Assembly: GCF_026130605.1 (NCBI RefSeq)
Contig: NZ_JANFAU010000003.1
Span: 310,001-374,000, forward strand
DNA: 64,000 bases
DNA from: Sphingomonas lycopersici
GTDB lineage: Bacteria > Pseudomonadota > Alphaproteobacteria > Sphingomonadales > Sphingomonadaceae
Direction: 5' to 3'
Below are positions 35,787 through 44,980 of this stretch, one piece after another (the stretch's first letter is position 1; each line of letters begins with the position of its first letter). A model generated the notes under the pieces. That model saw only the letters and a list, made by a program, of their open reading frames with translations. It was not told where the DNA came from and ran no database searches. The translations under genes and the position numbers were made by a program.

Positions 35787-38096
35787 TCAAAATTCGGCTC
35801 CGAAGCGCAACCCGAATGTTCGCGGCTGCTGGATCACCCCCGTACCGGTCGCATTGGCGCCCGCGCCACTGAGATAGGAATAAAGCCCCCTCGAATCACC
35901 GACATTGGTCACAAAGGCGTCGAGCTGAAAGCGGCCGAAATCAACCCCGCCGCGCAAGTTGACGCTGTGATAGTCGGGCAACCGCTGGTGGATCGTGTGC
36001 ACCGGCGTCGCGGCGAAGTTCGAATAGCGCGCGCCGACATAGGCCCAGTCGATACCGGCAAAGATCTTAGCGTCGTCGCCGACGGGCGCGCGGTAATCGA
36101 CGCTCACCGTGTTGGAGAACCTGGGCACATAGGGCAGTTGGTCGCCGCGGACGCCGCCGATCGTCGGCGCGTCGGCGCGCAGGTCGGCGTCGACCAACGA
36201 GCCCGATACCGACAAGGATAGCTGCGACGTTGCGGAAAGCCGCAAAGCATATTCCGCGCCGCGACTGCGCGCCTTGCCGCCATTGGCGGTAAAGTTCTGC
36301 GGGACGCCAGTGTCGGGATTGATCGATATCGTAGGAATCTGGATGTCGGACCAATCGATCGTGAATAGCGACACATCGAACGCGAGGCGTCGATCGAAGA
36401 GTTCACCTTTTGCACCCAGCTCGTAATTTACCGTCGTATCGGGCTTATAGCGCGTCAAATATCCCGGCGACGCGACCGACGGGATCGCGTTCGGACCGCC
36501 GGGACGATAACCGGTTGCGACACGGGCGTACAAATTGACCCGTTCAACCGGATGCCAGCTAATGGCGCCCGACCAGGTCGCCTTGCCGTCGCTGACTTTC
36601 GACAGCGGATCGGTGACGTCGCCGGTCAACTGCGTGGCGAAGCCAAATAGCTTCGTCGCCTGGGACTGTTGCCAGTTGCGCGAATAACGCGCGCCGGCGG
36701 TCGCTTCGACATTGGGCGCGACATGCCAGGTCAGCTGGCCGAACCCTGCCAGCTCTTCATAGCTCGCCGGAATATCGAGCGCGCCACCCGGAAACGGCGC
36801 CGTCAGCACCTGCGCCGGCTGTGCCACCGACAGGATATCGAAAACCTGGGTGACACGGCTTTTCTCATCGGCGTAGAAAAGGCCGACAAGATAGTCGAAA
36901 GGGCCGTTGCCGGGTACCGACGCGATCCGGATTTCCTGGTTGAACCGGCGCACAGACGCGAGATTGCCACTTCGGATCGAGATCGGCTGGCCATAGAGCG
37001 GACCGACGAAATCCCCGAAAGTCACGCCGGGCGCCGCGCTTTCATAGCTGACGTCGAGCACCATATTGACGCGCGTTCGGGCAAGGCTGGTCACGCTCGT
37101 GATAGCGACCGGGCCAGCATTATAGTTCAGCGTCGCGCTATAGATTTGCGCGTCGCGCTTCACCGGCTCGGCGATGCGCGAATTGCGCTGCAGATCGCCG
37201 CCATGGGCGATTGCTGTAGCATCAGCGGGCGGATGAGTTGGCGTCAGCATCGCCCCGACGAGCTCGACGGTTGGCGTGGCGTCCAGATCGTCGCGCTGCC
37301 AGATCGCAGCGAGCCGCACGCTGAAATCGGGACTGGCCTGCCACAATAGCGAGCCGCGAATGCCATAGCGCTCGCCGCCATTAGCGTTGCGGTCGCCGCG
37401 CAAATTGTTGTCGATATAGCCCGGCAGGCGTTCGAAAAGACCCGATACGCGGATGGCGACGGTGTCTTCGGTGATCGGGATATTGACCACGCCGCGCACC
37501 GCCGCGCCGATCTGGCCGCCGCGGACAGCGTCGACCTCGACTTGCCCGCGCCCCTCGACGCGCGTCAGATTGGGGGCTTTGGTGACATATTTCACGAGCC
37601 CGCCGAGTGCCGAGGCGCCGTATAATGTCCCTTGCGGCCCGCGCAGCACCTCGATCCGCTGAAGATCATAGGTGTCGAAATTGGGCGTCGTCGTCTGTTG
37701 ATAGGAAGATGCCGATGTCAGCGGAACATCATCGACGAGGACCGCCGTCGTCGCCCCCTGCCCGCTCGCATTGAGCCCACGCAGGGTGAGCTGCACGCCG
37801 ACCCCGGTCTGGCTGACGCTGAGGCCCGGCGTGTGCGCAGCGATTTCCTCGATCCGCGTTAAATTGCGTTCGGTCAGCACCCCGCCGCCGATCGCGGTAA
37901 CCGCGGACGGCACGTCGATCAGCCGCTCTTCTCGCTTTTGCGCCGTCACAACGATCTCGTCGTTGCCAAGGTCGCGCCCCGCTTCGGGGGCGGGGGCGCC
38001 CGCGGATTGCGCCCGGGCCGCGCCGGGCGACGCCATGACGATGGCAAGGGCCGTTCCTGCAAATATGGTTTTGAAACGCCGCATATATCCCCCCAT
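35787..38096 (-). CDS. TonB-dependent outer-membrane receptor
   Basis: Receptor of 769 residues with a signal peptide ending GAARAQ and plug DEIVVTAQKREERLIDVP. It shows GVGVQLTLRGLNASGQG and RIEVLRGPQGTLYGASALGG in the plug, and the C-terminal barrel strand ends FGLRFGAEF. It is the second gene after the esterase (18-bp gap), so the pair is likely coexpressed. The plug and barrel resemble the receptor at 21973, consistent with duplication of a receptor-esterase-carrier module. Confidence 0.93.
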   Translation of the reverse strand: MGGYMRRFKTIFAGTALAIVMASPGAARAQSAGAPAPEAGRDLGNDEIVVTAQKREERLIDVPSAVTAIGGGVLTERNLTRIEEIAAHTPGLSVSQTGVGVQLTLRGLNASGQGATTAVLVDDVPLTSASSYQQTTTPNFDTYDLQRIEVLRGPQGTLYGASALGGLVKYVTKAPNLTRVEGRGQVEVDAVRGGQIGAAVRGVVNIPITEDTVAIRVSGLFERLPGYIDNNLRGDRNANGGERYGIRGSLLWQASPDFSVRLAAIWQRDDLDATPTVELVGAMLTPTHPPADATAIAHGGDLQRNSRIAEPVKRDAQIYSATLNYNAGPVAITSVTSLARTRVNMVLDVSYESAAPGVTFGDFVGPLYGQPISIRSGNLASVRRFNQEIRIASVPGNGPFDYLVGLFYADEKSRVTQVFDILSVAQPAQVLTAPFPGGALDIPASYEELAGFGQLTWHVAPNVEATAGARYSRNWQQSQATKLFGFATQLTGDVTDPLSKVSDGKATWSGAISWHPVERVNLYARVATGYRPGGPNAIPSVASPGYLTRYKPDTTVNYELGAKGELFDRRLAFDVSLFTIDWSDIQIPTISINPDTGVPQNFTANGGKARSRGAEYALRLSATSQLSLSVSGSLVDADLRADAPTIGGVRGDQLPYVPRFSNTVSVDYRAPVGDDAKIFAGIDWAYVGARYSNFAATPVHTIHQRLPDYHSVNLRGGVDFGRFQLDAFVTNVGDSRGLYSYLSGAGANATGTGVIQQPRTFGLRFGAEF

Positions 38097-38114
38097 TTCT
38101 ATCGTTATTGTCGT

Positions 38115-38984
38115 TCAGCCTTCGCGCCCCAGCGCAAAGCGGGCGCCGTGAAGAAGCGCGGCGGGCACCACCGACATGTGGTCATCCTCGGCAAACACGA
38201 CCCGCCGCAGGCCCGAAGCGCCGGCAGCCGCCAGTGCGTCGGCGAACTCCACCGCCGCGTCGACCATCCGGCACGCCAGAATTTGCGCCTGCACCGCCTC
38301 AAGCGTTGCACCCAATTCGGGCGGCACATGGGTCGGCACATCCTGTTCCTTGCCACCGACATCGACAAAGATCCGCGGTTGCCGGGGCAGCGCCGCCAGC
38401 CGACCGGCAAAGGCCGGCAGTTTCTGCAGGATCGAAAATCCGTCCCACCACAGCGACGGGCTGCTGATGACATAGGCAGAGAAGCTGGCCGGTCTGGTCA
38501 GCAGCGCATTCGCTGCGAAAAGCCCGCCCAGCGAATGGCCGAACAGGATATGCGCACCGCCCACCGTTCGCGGATGGCGCGCCGCCAGTTCGGGCATCAC
38601 CATATCGACGAGAAAGGCCAGAAAGCCATCGGCTCCGCCGTTGCGTTCGCTGCCGATCATCGTACCGAACGCGCCCATAGCTTCGCGGGCCGCTGCCGCC
38701 AGCGGCGGCGTCAGATCGGCGGTTCGCAACTTAAGAAAAGCGGCGTAGTCGGCGTCATATCCGATGCCGACGACATAATGGGCCGGCACGGCTCCGACGC
38801 TCGACATGGCACGCGCAATCTCGGCGGCCATCCCGAAGACGAGATCGCCGTCGACGACGAAGAGTATCGGCACATTCGCATCCGGCGGTACCGCGGGCGC
38901 CGCTACGCTGATCGTGATTGGCGCTCCGCCCGCGGGATGCACAAGCGTAAATTGCTCGAGCGATGCCCGTACCGAAAATTCCAT
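38115..38984 (-). CDS. Alpha/beta hydrolase, IroE/Fes-like esterase
   Basis: Esterase of 289 residues, same family as the enzyme at 25825: VPILFVVDGDLVF near the start, nucleophile elbow LFGHSLGGLFAANALL, and C-terminal EDDHMSVVPAALL with the catalytic His. No signal peptide. First gene of the operon with the TonB-dependent receptor and probably tetR, and divergent from MFS-amidase. It likely hydrolyses an ester or lactone of the imported compound in the cytoplasm. Confidence 0.8.
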   Translation of the reverse strand: MEFSVRASLEQFTLVHPAGGAPITISVAAPAVPPDANVPILFVVDGDLVFGMAAEIARAMSSVGAVPAHYVVGIGYDADYAAFLKLRTADLTPPLAAAAREAMGAFGTMIGSERNGGADGFLAFLVDMVMPELAARHPRTVGGAHILFGHSLGGLFAANALLTRPASFSAYVISSPSLWWDGFSILQKLPAFAGRLAALPRQPRIFVDVGGKEQDVPTHVPPELGATLEAVQAQILACRMVDAAVEFADALAAAGASGLRRVVFAEDDHMSVVPAALLHGARFALGREG

Positions 38985-39074
38985 CTTTCCGCTCCTCTAC
39001 GCGCGCCTTTTTTTGGCCGCGAGGTTCGAGGGGCTTGCCACGCCGCCCGCCCGACCATGCCGCTTCATCCGCTC

Positions 39075-39089
39075 ACTTTACAATAAAGT
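39075..39089. promoter_or_regulatory. Palindrome between divergent esterase and MFS operons
   Basis: ACTTTA-CAA-TAAAGT is an exact inverted repeat with a 3-bp spacer. It lies about 90 bp from the esterase start and 67 bp from the carrier start in an AT-rich patch, and is a probable operator for the TetR protein encoded at 35046. Confidence 0.5.
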
Positions 39090-39156
39090 CAACTTGTTTA
39101 TATCTTCGATTGCCGATGCCGGTCGATGGCGAAAAATGGCGGCAAGGGAGGCGCGA

Positions 39157-40566
39157 ATGACAAGCGGAACAAAGAGCATCGCGACGCACCCTCCCCTCAC
39201 CCCTTCGCAAACCGAAAGTCCCGCAATCGACCAGCACGCCGCGGACGAGTCGCGCGGTGCAATGATGCTGGCCTGGTATGGCCTCGGCGTTTTGATGATG
39301 ACGTCATTGCTCGGGGTAGTGGTGCGGCAGATGCTCAGCCTGATCGCGCCGTCACTGCAAACATCGCTCGGCTTCACCGACCTTCAGCTGGGAATGTTAC
39401 AGGGTCTCGGCATGGCGGTTTTCGCATGTGCCGCGAGCTATCCGATGGGATGGCTTGCGGACCGCTTCGGCCGCCGCCTGATCCTCGCGATCGGCGTCGC
39501 GATATGGTCAGCCGCAACATTCTTCTGCGTGTTTCAGGACAGTTTTGGCGGACTGTTTTTGGGAACGGTGGGAATAGCGATCGGCGAAGCCGGGTTGGCG
39601 CCGATCGTATACGCCCTCATTCCCGACCTTTTTTCCGAGCGAAAACGTCACGCCGCCAACCTGATCTTCTACGGGGGCACTCTGTTCGGTGCCGGCCTCG
39701 GCGTGGCGCTCGGCGGCGCGATGCTCGAATGGCTCGCGGCTTCGCCCAGCCTGCCCTCTGGGCTCGCAAGCCTCGACAACTGGCGCATTGCCATGATGGC
39801 ACTCGCGCTCCCCGGTCCGCTGTTCTTCCTTCTCGTTGCAACCATGCCGCTGTCGCAGCATGCGGCTCCCGCCCGGGCCACTCGCGCGGGCGGCGGCGAA
39901 CCGATACTCGCCTTCCTGCCCTATGCGCGCGCGCATGGTCGCACGCTCGCCTGCATTTTCGGATCGATATTCGCGATGGCCGTCGCGATGACCGCGGCGC
40001 TGAACTGGTTCCCGCTTGCCCTGCCCCGCGCCTTTGGAGTCGTCCCCGCGACGGTCGGCGTCGGCCTGGGCACCGCGGTCACCATCGCCACCCTGATCGG
40101 GGTGTTCCTTCCCGGCATCGCATTGAAGCTCGGGGAACGTATCCCGGGCTGGTCACCGCTCCGGGCCGCAAGTCTCTTCATATGGATCGCGCCACTGCCG
40201 GCGGCATTTCTGCCATTGGCGAGCTCGCCGTTCCAGGCCTATGCCATCGCTGCGCTTCAGGGCGCGATGGGGATTGCCGGCTCGGCGCTGATGCCGGGGA
40301 TCATCCAGGATCTTGCGCCGGAGCATCTGCGGTCACGCGTGCTCGCGCTGCTTGGCATCGTGAATGCGCTTGCCCTCGCCGTCTCGCCGCTCGCGGTCGG
40401 AACGGTCTCCGGGCTGATCGGCGGGACGCGCGGAATGCTCTATTCGATCGCGATCGTCAGTGTGCCGTCGCTGATCCTTGCCGCGATCCTCATTTCACTC
40501 GCACCGCGGCACTTTGCCGTTACTGCCCGGGCCGTCCGGTCGCTATTTCCCGGAGATCAAGCATGA
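39157..40566 (+). CDS. MFS transporter (spinster-like)
   Basis: Inner-membrane carrier of 469 residues with about 12 helices. GWLADRFGRRLILAIG and DLFSERKRHAANLIFYGG are the family loops, and DLAPEHLRSRVLALL marks the C-terminal half. The start at 39157 has AAGGGAGG ahead; the frame is open much further upstream but only as antisense to the esterase. Paralogue of the carrier at 26878. A 4-bp ATGA overlap couples it to the amidase. Confidence 0.9.
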   Translation: MTSGTKSIATHPPLTPSQTESPAIDQHAADESRGAMMLAWYGLGVLMMTSLLGVVVRQMLSLIAPSLQTSLGFTDLQLGMLQGLGMAVFACAASYPMGWLADRFGRRLILAIGVAIWSAATFFCVFQDSFGGLFLGTVGIAIGEAGLAPIVYALIPDLFSERKRHAANLIFYGGTLFGAGLGVALGGAMLEWLAASPSLPSGLASLDNWRIAMMALALPGPLFFLLVATMPLSQHAAPARATRAGGGEPILAFLPYARAHGRTLACIFGSIFAMAVAMTAALNWFPLALPRAFGVVPATVGVGLGTAVTIATLIGVFLPGIALKLGERIPGWSPLRAASLFIWIAPLPAAFLPLASSPFQAYAIAALQGAMGIAGSALMPGIIQDLAPEHLRSRVLALLGIVNALALAVSPLAVGTVSGLIGGTRGMLYSIAIVSVPSLILAAILISLAPRHFAVTARAVRSLFPGDQA

Positions 40567-41984
40567 CAAGCCGCAACGCTTCCACCGGCAGAGCAGACGA
40601 CATGACCGGCATGCGCGAAACGCTGGAAGCGGGTCTCACCACGTCCACGGCGCTGGTTGAGCGCGCCATCGAACGGGCCGAGGCGGTGAATCCGCAACTC
40701 AACCTGATCGCCTGGCCGAACTTTGAGCGCGCACGCGCCGAGGCGGCCGTCACACGCACGGGGCCGCTCGCAGGCATTCCGACGATGATCAAGGACGCGA
40801 TCATGGAAAAGGGCGTGCCTGCGAGCTGGGGGTCCGCAGCGCTGCGCGACCATATTGCCCGCGAGGACTCGCCCTATACCCAGGCGATCGCCAACGCCGG
40901 CCCGATCTCGATCGCCCGGACAACGATGCCCGAACTGGGCCTCAACGTGGTGACCGAATCGCCGCTTGTCGGCGCGACGCGCAATCCCTGGAACCGCGAT
41001 TACGCACCGGGCGGCTCGTCGGGCGGCGCCGCCGCGGCGGTGGCGGCGGGCGTGGTTCCGATCGCGCACGCCAGCGATGGGCTCGGCTCCATCCGGCATG
41101 GCGCGGCGCCCTGCGGTCTCGTCGGCCTCAAGCCATCGCGGGGACGAAATTTCGGCGACGTGGCGATGAGAGCGATTAGCGACCTGGGCGTGAACGGATG
41201 CGTCAGCCGCACCGTTCGCGACACGGCCGCCTGGTTCGATGCGACGCAGACACGCAGCCCCGATGCAGCCTTCGCTCCCGCGCCTATGGTCACAGCGCCG
41301 ATCGACACGAGGCTTTCGATCCAGGCCTATAGCGCGGTCATGCGCACCGGCGCAGCGCCGGATGCAAGCGTCGGGCGCGTCTTCGCCGACACGATCGATC
41401 TCCTCGGCCGGCTTGGGCATCGCGTTGCCGACGGCTCGCTGCCCTTCGACGGCCCGCGCGCCATCGGCGCGCTGAACGATATCGCCGAGGGCCGGTTCGT
41501 TCGCAGCATCAATGACATGGCGGCCTTGATCGGCCGCCCGATCGAGCTTGCGGATCTGGAATATCGCTCGGCCACCCTTGTCGCCGCGGGACGACATATC
41601 GACGATGAGCGATACGCTGGCGCATTGCAACAGATGGAGAAGAATGTAGCGCTTTATCTTGAACGGTTTGATGCCATCGATATCTGGATGACACCGACCT
41701 TCAGCACCGAGATCGTCCGCATCGGGGTGTTTGGGCCCGAAACATCGTGGGACGCCACGCGCGACCATCTGATCGATTATGCCGGCTATTGCTGGATCGA
41801 CAATTTCGCCGGCACCCCTTCGATCAGCCTGCCTTTGGGCTTCAGCGACAACGGCTTGCCTGTCGGTATTCAATTCGCGACAAAGCCGGGCGGTGAGACC
41901 TTGCTGCTTCGCCTGGCATATCAACTGGAAGCAGCGATTGAATGGGGGCAGAGAACGCCGCCCATCTGGGTTTGCCAAGAGTGA
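40563..41984 (+). CDS. Amidase signature family hydrolase
   Basis: Amidase of 473 residues with the Ser-cisSer-Lys triad: Lys in TMIKDAIMEKG, cis-Ser in APGGSSGGAAAAVAAG, and the nucleophile Ser in SDGLGSIRHGAAPCGLVGLK. The usual T/G before the nucleophile is Leu here and Pro is replaced by Gly, a modest departure. Members hydrolyse linear or cyclic amides; the sequence is of the 6-aminohexanoate cyclic dimer hydrolase/peptide amidase type. Coupled to an MFS carrier and facing a receptor-esterase operon, it should act on the same imported amide. No signal peptide. Confidence 0.88.
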   Translation: MTSRNASTGRADDMTGMRETLEAGLTTSTALVERAIERAEAVNPQLNLIAWPNFERARAEAAVTRTGPLAGIPTMIKDAIMEKGVPASWGSAALRDHIAREDSPYTQAIANAGPISIARTTMPELGLNVVTESPLVGATRNPWNRDYAPGGSSGGAAAAVAAGVVPIAHASDGLGSIRHGAAPCGLVGLKPSRGRNFGDVAMRAISDLGVNGCVSRTVRDTAAWFDATQTRSPDAAFAPAPMVTAPIDTRLSIQAYSAVMRTGAAPDASVGRVFADTIDLLGRLGHRVADGSLPFDGPRAIGALNDIAEGRFVRSINDMAALIGRPIELADLEYRSATLVAAGRHIDDERYAGALQQMEKNVALYLERFDAIDIWMTPTFSTEIVRIGVFGPETSWDATRDHLIDYAGYCWIDNFAGTPSISLPLGFSDNGLPVGIQFATKPGGETLLLRLAYQLEAAIEWGQRTPPIWVCQE

Positions 41985-42024
41985 CCGATCTCATCTGTGA
42001 ATCGGATTCCGATTTCATCCCCCA

Positions 42025-42549
42025 TTGGTCATTGAATTCGTGGACCCGTTTGCGTCGACCCGCGTCCAATCCGATGCCGATTCACACTGCGGAATCCGCG
42101 TATGGGGGAAGGCTCCTGCCGTGGCGCATGTAAGCGGTAGATGGGAGGCCCGATGGATCCGCTGGGGGGCGCTCATGCTGACCGCGAGCCTGCTCATCCT
42201 GCCGCTGACACTTGCCGAGGGGTGGCTGGGCTGGGTACTGCTGGGCGGTGCGCTTATGGGCGCCGCGTTCGGCTTCTCGTGGAGCTTCATGAGCCGACGC
42301 TTGCTGGGGGCACTGATGGAGGAGGATCGCGCTATTGGCTCCGCCGCGATCACCACCGTCCGCCAGAGGGGCTCCGCCGCAGGGGCAGCAATCGCCGGAA
42401 CCGCAGCAAACCTTGCGGGCTTCTCTCACGGGATGAACGCGGAGAGCGCGCGGGCGACCTCCGTTGGAGTTTTTGTCAGCGTGATTCCATTGGCGCTGAT
42501 TGGCACCTGGGCGGCCTATCGGCTCACCCGCTTCAGCCCGAGTGAATAG
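42025..42549 (+). pseudogene. C-terminal fragment of an MFS (DHA2-like) transporter
   Basis: Only the last part of a multi-helix carrier is present, from about 42130: ALMLTASLLILPLTLAEGW, LGGALMGAAFGFSW, IGSAAITTVRQRGSAAGA and a final helix before a basic tail. The upstream 100 bp does not encode the missing helices, so the gene was cut by a rearrangement. It marks the left border of the island-like stretch. Confidence 0.65.
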
Positions 42550-42633
42550 CACCGCAGCCGTATGCGTTGTCGGCATCGCGCGTATATTCCTTCGGCAAGC
42601 CGACAACGAATTAAAACGTGAGACGATACCGCA

Positions 42634-43071
42634 GTGATTACAATCAGACATTCCCGCCCCGACGAAGGCATCCGTGTCATCGAAATTTGGCGTGGCGCGG
42701 TTGAGGCGACGCATGACTTCCTCTTGCCCGAGGATCGTCTCGCGCTTGATGAGATGGTGTGCAGCTTTCTGCCTCAGGCGCGGCCGTGGCTGGCAGTAGA
42801 TGCCAATGATTACCCGCTGGCCTTTATGCTCATCGACAGCGGCCATATGGAGGCGCTCTTCGTCGATCCCTTCTTTCGGGGGACTGGTGTCGGTGCCGCG
42901 CTCGTGCGCCATGGGCTGAAGCTTCATCCGAAGATGACGACCGACGTCAATGAACAAAATAGCCAGGCAGTCGGCTTCTATGAGAAAATGGGGTTCAAAC
43001 GCACCGGCCGTTCGCCCGTCGATGATCAAGGCAGGCCCTATCCGCTCATTCATTTGCGGCACGACGAATGA
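42634..43071 (+). CDS. GNAT family N-acetyltransferase
   Basis: Acetyltransferase of 145 residues (GTG start). The acetyl-CoA loop is VDPFFRGTGVGAALVRHG, followed by NEQNSQAVGFYEKMGFKRTG, the usual GNAT motifs A and B. It is close to the YjaB-type proteins; the acceptor is unknown. It lies between a broken transporter and a beta-lactamase and may be carried with them. Confidence 0.87.
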   Translation: MITIRHSRPDEGIRVIEIWRGAVEATHDFLLPEDRLALDEMVCSFLPQARPWLAVDANDYPLAFMLIDSGHMEALFVDPFFRGTGVGAALVRHGLKLHPKMTTDVNEQNSQAVGFYEKMGFKRTGRSPVDDQGRPYPLIHLRHDE

Positions 43072-43137
43072 TCTCGGCCTCGCGCCTCGAGGATTTGCGC
43101 TTCTTTGATCGCCAGTTTCTGATGCAACGTCGGCAAC

Positions 43138-43161
43138 CACCGCAGGGCATCGCATGCGGTG
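43138..43161. repeat. Inverted repeat upstream of the beta-lactamase
   Basis: CACCGCA (43138-43144) and TGCGGTG (43155-43161) are exact reverse complements 33 bp before the bla start. An operator is possible, but no regulator gene is adjacent. Confidence 0.35.
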
Positions 43162-43193
43162 CAAGCAGACATCGTTCCTGAAAGAAAGACCGC

Positions 43194-44078
43194 ATGTCCA
43201 TGATGATAACGAGACGCAGAATATGTCTCGCTTCCTTTACGGCGCTGCCATGGCTGTTTGCGGCTTCAACGCGGGCAAATAGTCGCCGAGCCATTGTCGA
43301 AACCCAGCTCAAGGCGCTTGAAATCCGCAGTGGCGGGCGGCTGGGTGTCGCCGTCCTGAACACCGCGACCGGTGAGGTGGTTGGGCGTCGTCTCGATGAA
43401 CGCTTCGCTCTGTGCAGTACGTTCAAGACTTTGGCGATCGCTTTCACACTGGCTCGCGTTGACCGCGGGGAGGAAAAGCTGGATCGGAGAGTTTATTTCA
43501 GTGAGAAGGATCTGGTGACGCCCTTCAAGGCAACCAGGCCGCACATCGCTGATGGCATGACCGTCCAGCAACTTTGCGAAGCCGCAGCAATTGTCAGCGA
43601 CAGCACCGCCGCAAATCTCTTGCTGGCCGGCTTCGGCGGACCTTCCGCGCTGACCACCTATCTACGCTCGATCGGAGACCAGACGACCCGCGTCGACAGG
43701 ACCGAACTGGCCCTCAACATCGTCAAGCCGGGAGAAGTGCACGACACGACGTCGCCCAGGGCCATGGTTGCCACGCTGCGACACATCTTGCTCGGCTCCG
43801 CCCTTTCGCCAGCGTCGCGGGCGCGCCTGACCGAATGGATGACGGCATCTAGGGACGCGGCAGCGCTACGCCTGCGGCGGGGTTTGCCGACGGGGTGGCT
43901 GATTGCGAACAAGCCGGGGACGTGGGAAGGCATAGCGACCAACGATGTCGGAGTGATCTTTCCGCCCGGCCGTCGGCCGATCGTTGTCGCGGCATATCTC
44001 AGCATAGCGCATGGTGCCGTGGCGGATCAGGAAGCCGTTTTGGCTGACGTAGCGCGTATCGTCACGGGAAGCGCCTGA
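43194..44078 (+). CDS. Class A beta-lactamase-like protein with altered motifs
   Basis: Serine beta-lactamase relative of 294 residues. An N-terminal TRRRICLASF and hydrophobic stretch suggest Tat export. The nucleophile motif S75-T-F-K78 and the general base Glu171 with Asn175 (TELALN, the E166/N170 pair) are intact. Two other hallmarks differ: SDN is S135-D-S, and the KTG box is K240-P-G. Overall length and the order of segments match L2-type enzymes. These changes could shift its substrate range or weaken hydrolysis. It lies beside integrase debris and a GNAT gene, so acquisition on a mobile element is likely. Confidence 0.87.
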   Translation: MSMMITRRRICLASFTALPWLFAASTRANSRRAIVETQLKALEIRSGGRLGVAVLNTATGEVVGRRLDERFALCSTFKTLAIAFTLARVDRGEEKLDRRVYFSEKDLVTPFKATRPHIADGMTVQQLCEAAAIVSDSTAANLLLAGFGGPSALTTYLRSIGDQTTRVDRTELALNIVKPGEVHDTTSPRAMVATLRHILLGSALSPASRARLTEWMTASRDAAALRLRRGLPTGWLIANKPGTWEGIATNDVGVIFPPGRRPIVVAAYLSIAHGAVADQEAVLADVARIVTGSA

Positions 44079-44116
44079 TCGAGCGGGCTCATCAGAGGTA
44101 TCGGCTTATCGTATCC

Positions 44117-44855
44117 ATGGCACTGACGGCGCGTTGCTCGAACGCTTATATCGAGAGCCACAGAGACGGGTGGCGAGCCATCAAGCATCATAAGCATTGG
44201 TGGGCGTCGGTCGAAAACCACGCGACCAATCTGCTGGACATGCCCATCGATGCGATCACAACCGATGACGTGCTGGCCGCGGTGCAGCCGATCTGGCTGA
44301 CCATATCGCCGACCGCCGGGATTTTGCGCGGGCGCATTGAAACCATCCTCGATGCGGCCAGGGCGACAAAGCTCATTATCGGCCCGTGGGAGAACCCAGC
44401 CCGATGGCGAGGCGACTTCCTCCACCTGCTGCCAAGGCAGAAGCGTAAATATGCGGTCAGGCATCATCCTGCCGTCCCCTACCAGGATCTGCCGAAGTTC
44501 TATGAGCGTCTGGCGGCACGCTCCGCTATCGCGGCGCGGGCGCTGCAGATGATCATCCTATGCGCGACCAGGACGGCGGAGACGCGGCTTGCCACCTGGC
44601 GTAAGTTCAACCTCATCGATCGGGTCTGGACGATCCCGGGCAATCGCATCAAATCTGGCCGGGGAACATCGCATTCCCCTTACCGATAGCTGCATGGAAA
44701 TCCTCCGGGAACAGGCAGCCATGACAAAGCCCCGGCCCGATGGTTATGTGTTTCCGGGGTGTACGCCGGGGAAGCCATTCCATCAGATGCTGCGTTTGCT
44801 CGGTGAGAGCGTCCGCATGTCGGAATCGTCGGCAGAAAAGGCCCCTGGTCAATGA
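44117..44855 (+). pseudogene. P4-type integrase remnant, frameshifted and truncated
   Basis: The core-binding and early catalytic regions are clear: NAYIESHRDGWRAIKHHKHW, GPWENPARWRGDFLHLLP, CATRTAETRLATWRKF and WTIPGNRIKSGR. At 44660 an extra G in a GGGG run shifts the frame; one base less would continue REHRIPLTDSCMEIL, then GYVFPGCTPGKPF. The usual N-terminal arm-binding domain and the C-terminal HxxR...Y catalytic part are missing. No tRNA gene or attachment repeat was found nearby. Confidence 0.82.
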
Positions 44856-44980
44856 TCGCTTCCCACCCACCTCATGCCCTTTCGTTGGCAGGGAGTCTGC
44901 CGCTGGCACCGGACGGACCGATGCGCCCCAATTCCTGCCGTTGAGCGGCCAGCAGCGCCTTTCCAAGACCGGCCCCTGTC

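Noticed and set aside
39126..40562. Long upstream extension of the amidase frame
   Set aside because: The stretch overlaps the MFS gene in another frame. The amidase family begins at 40563 with an ATGA overlap.
41990..42120. Possible insertion-sequence end before the MFS fragment
   Set aside because: The sequence has repeated-looking GATTCCGATT pieces, but no transposase, matching end or target duplication was found.
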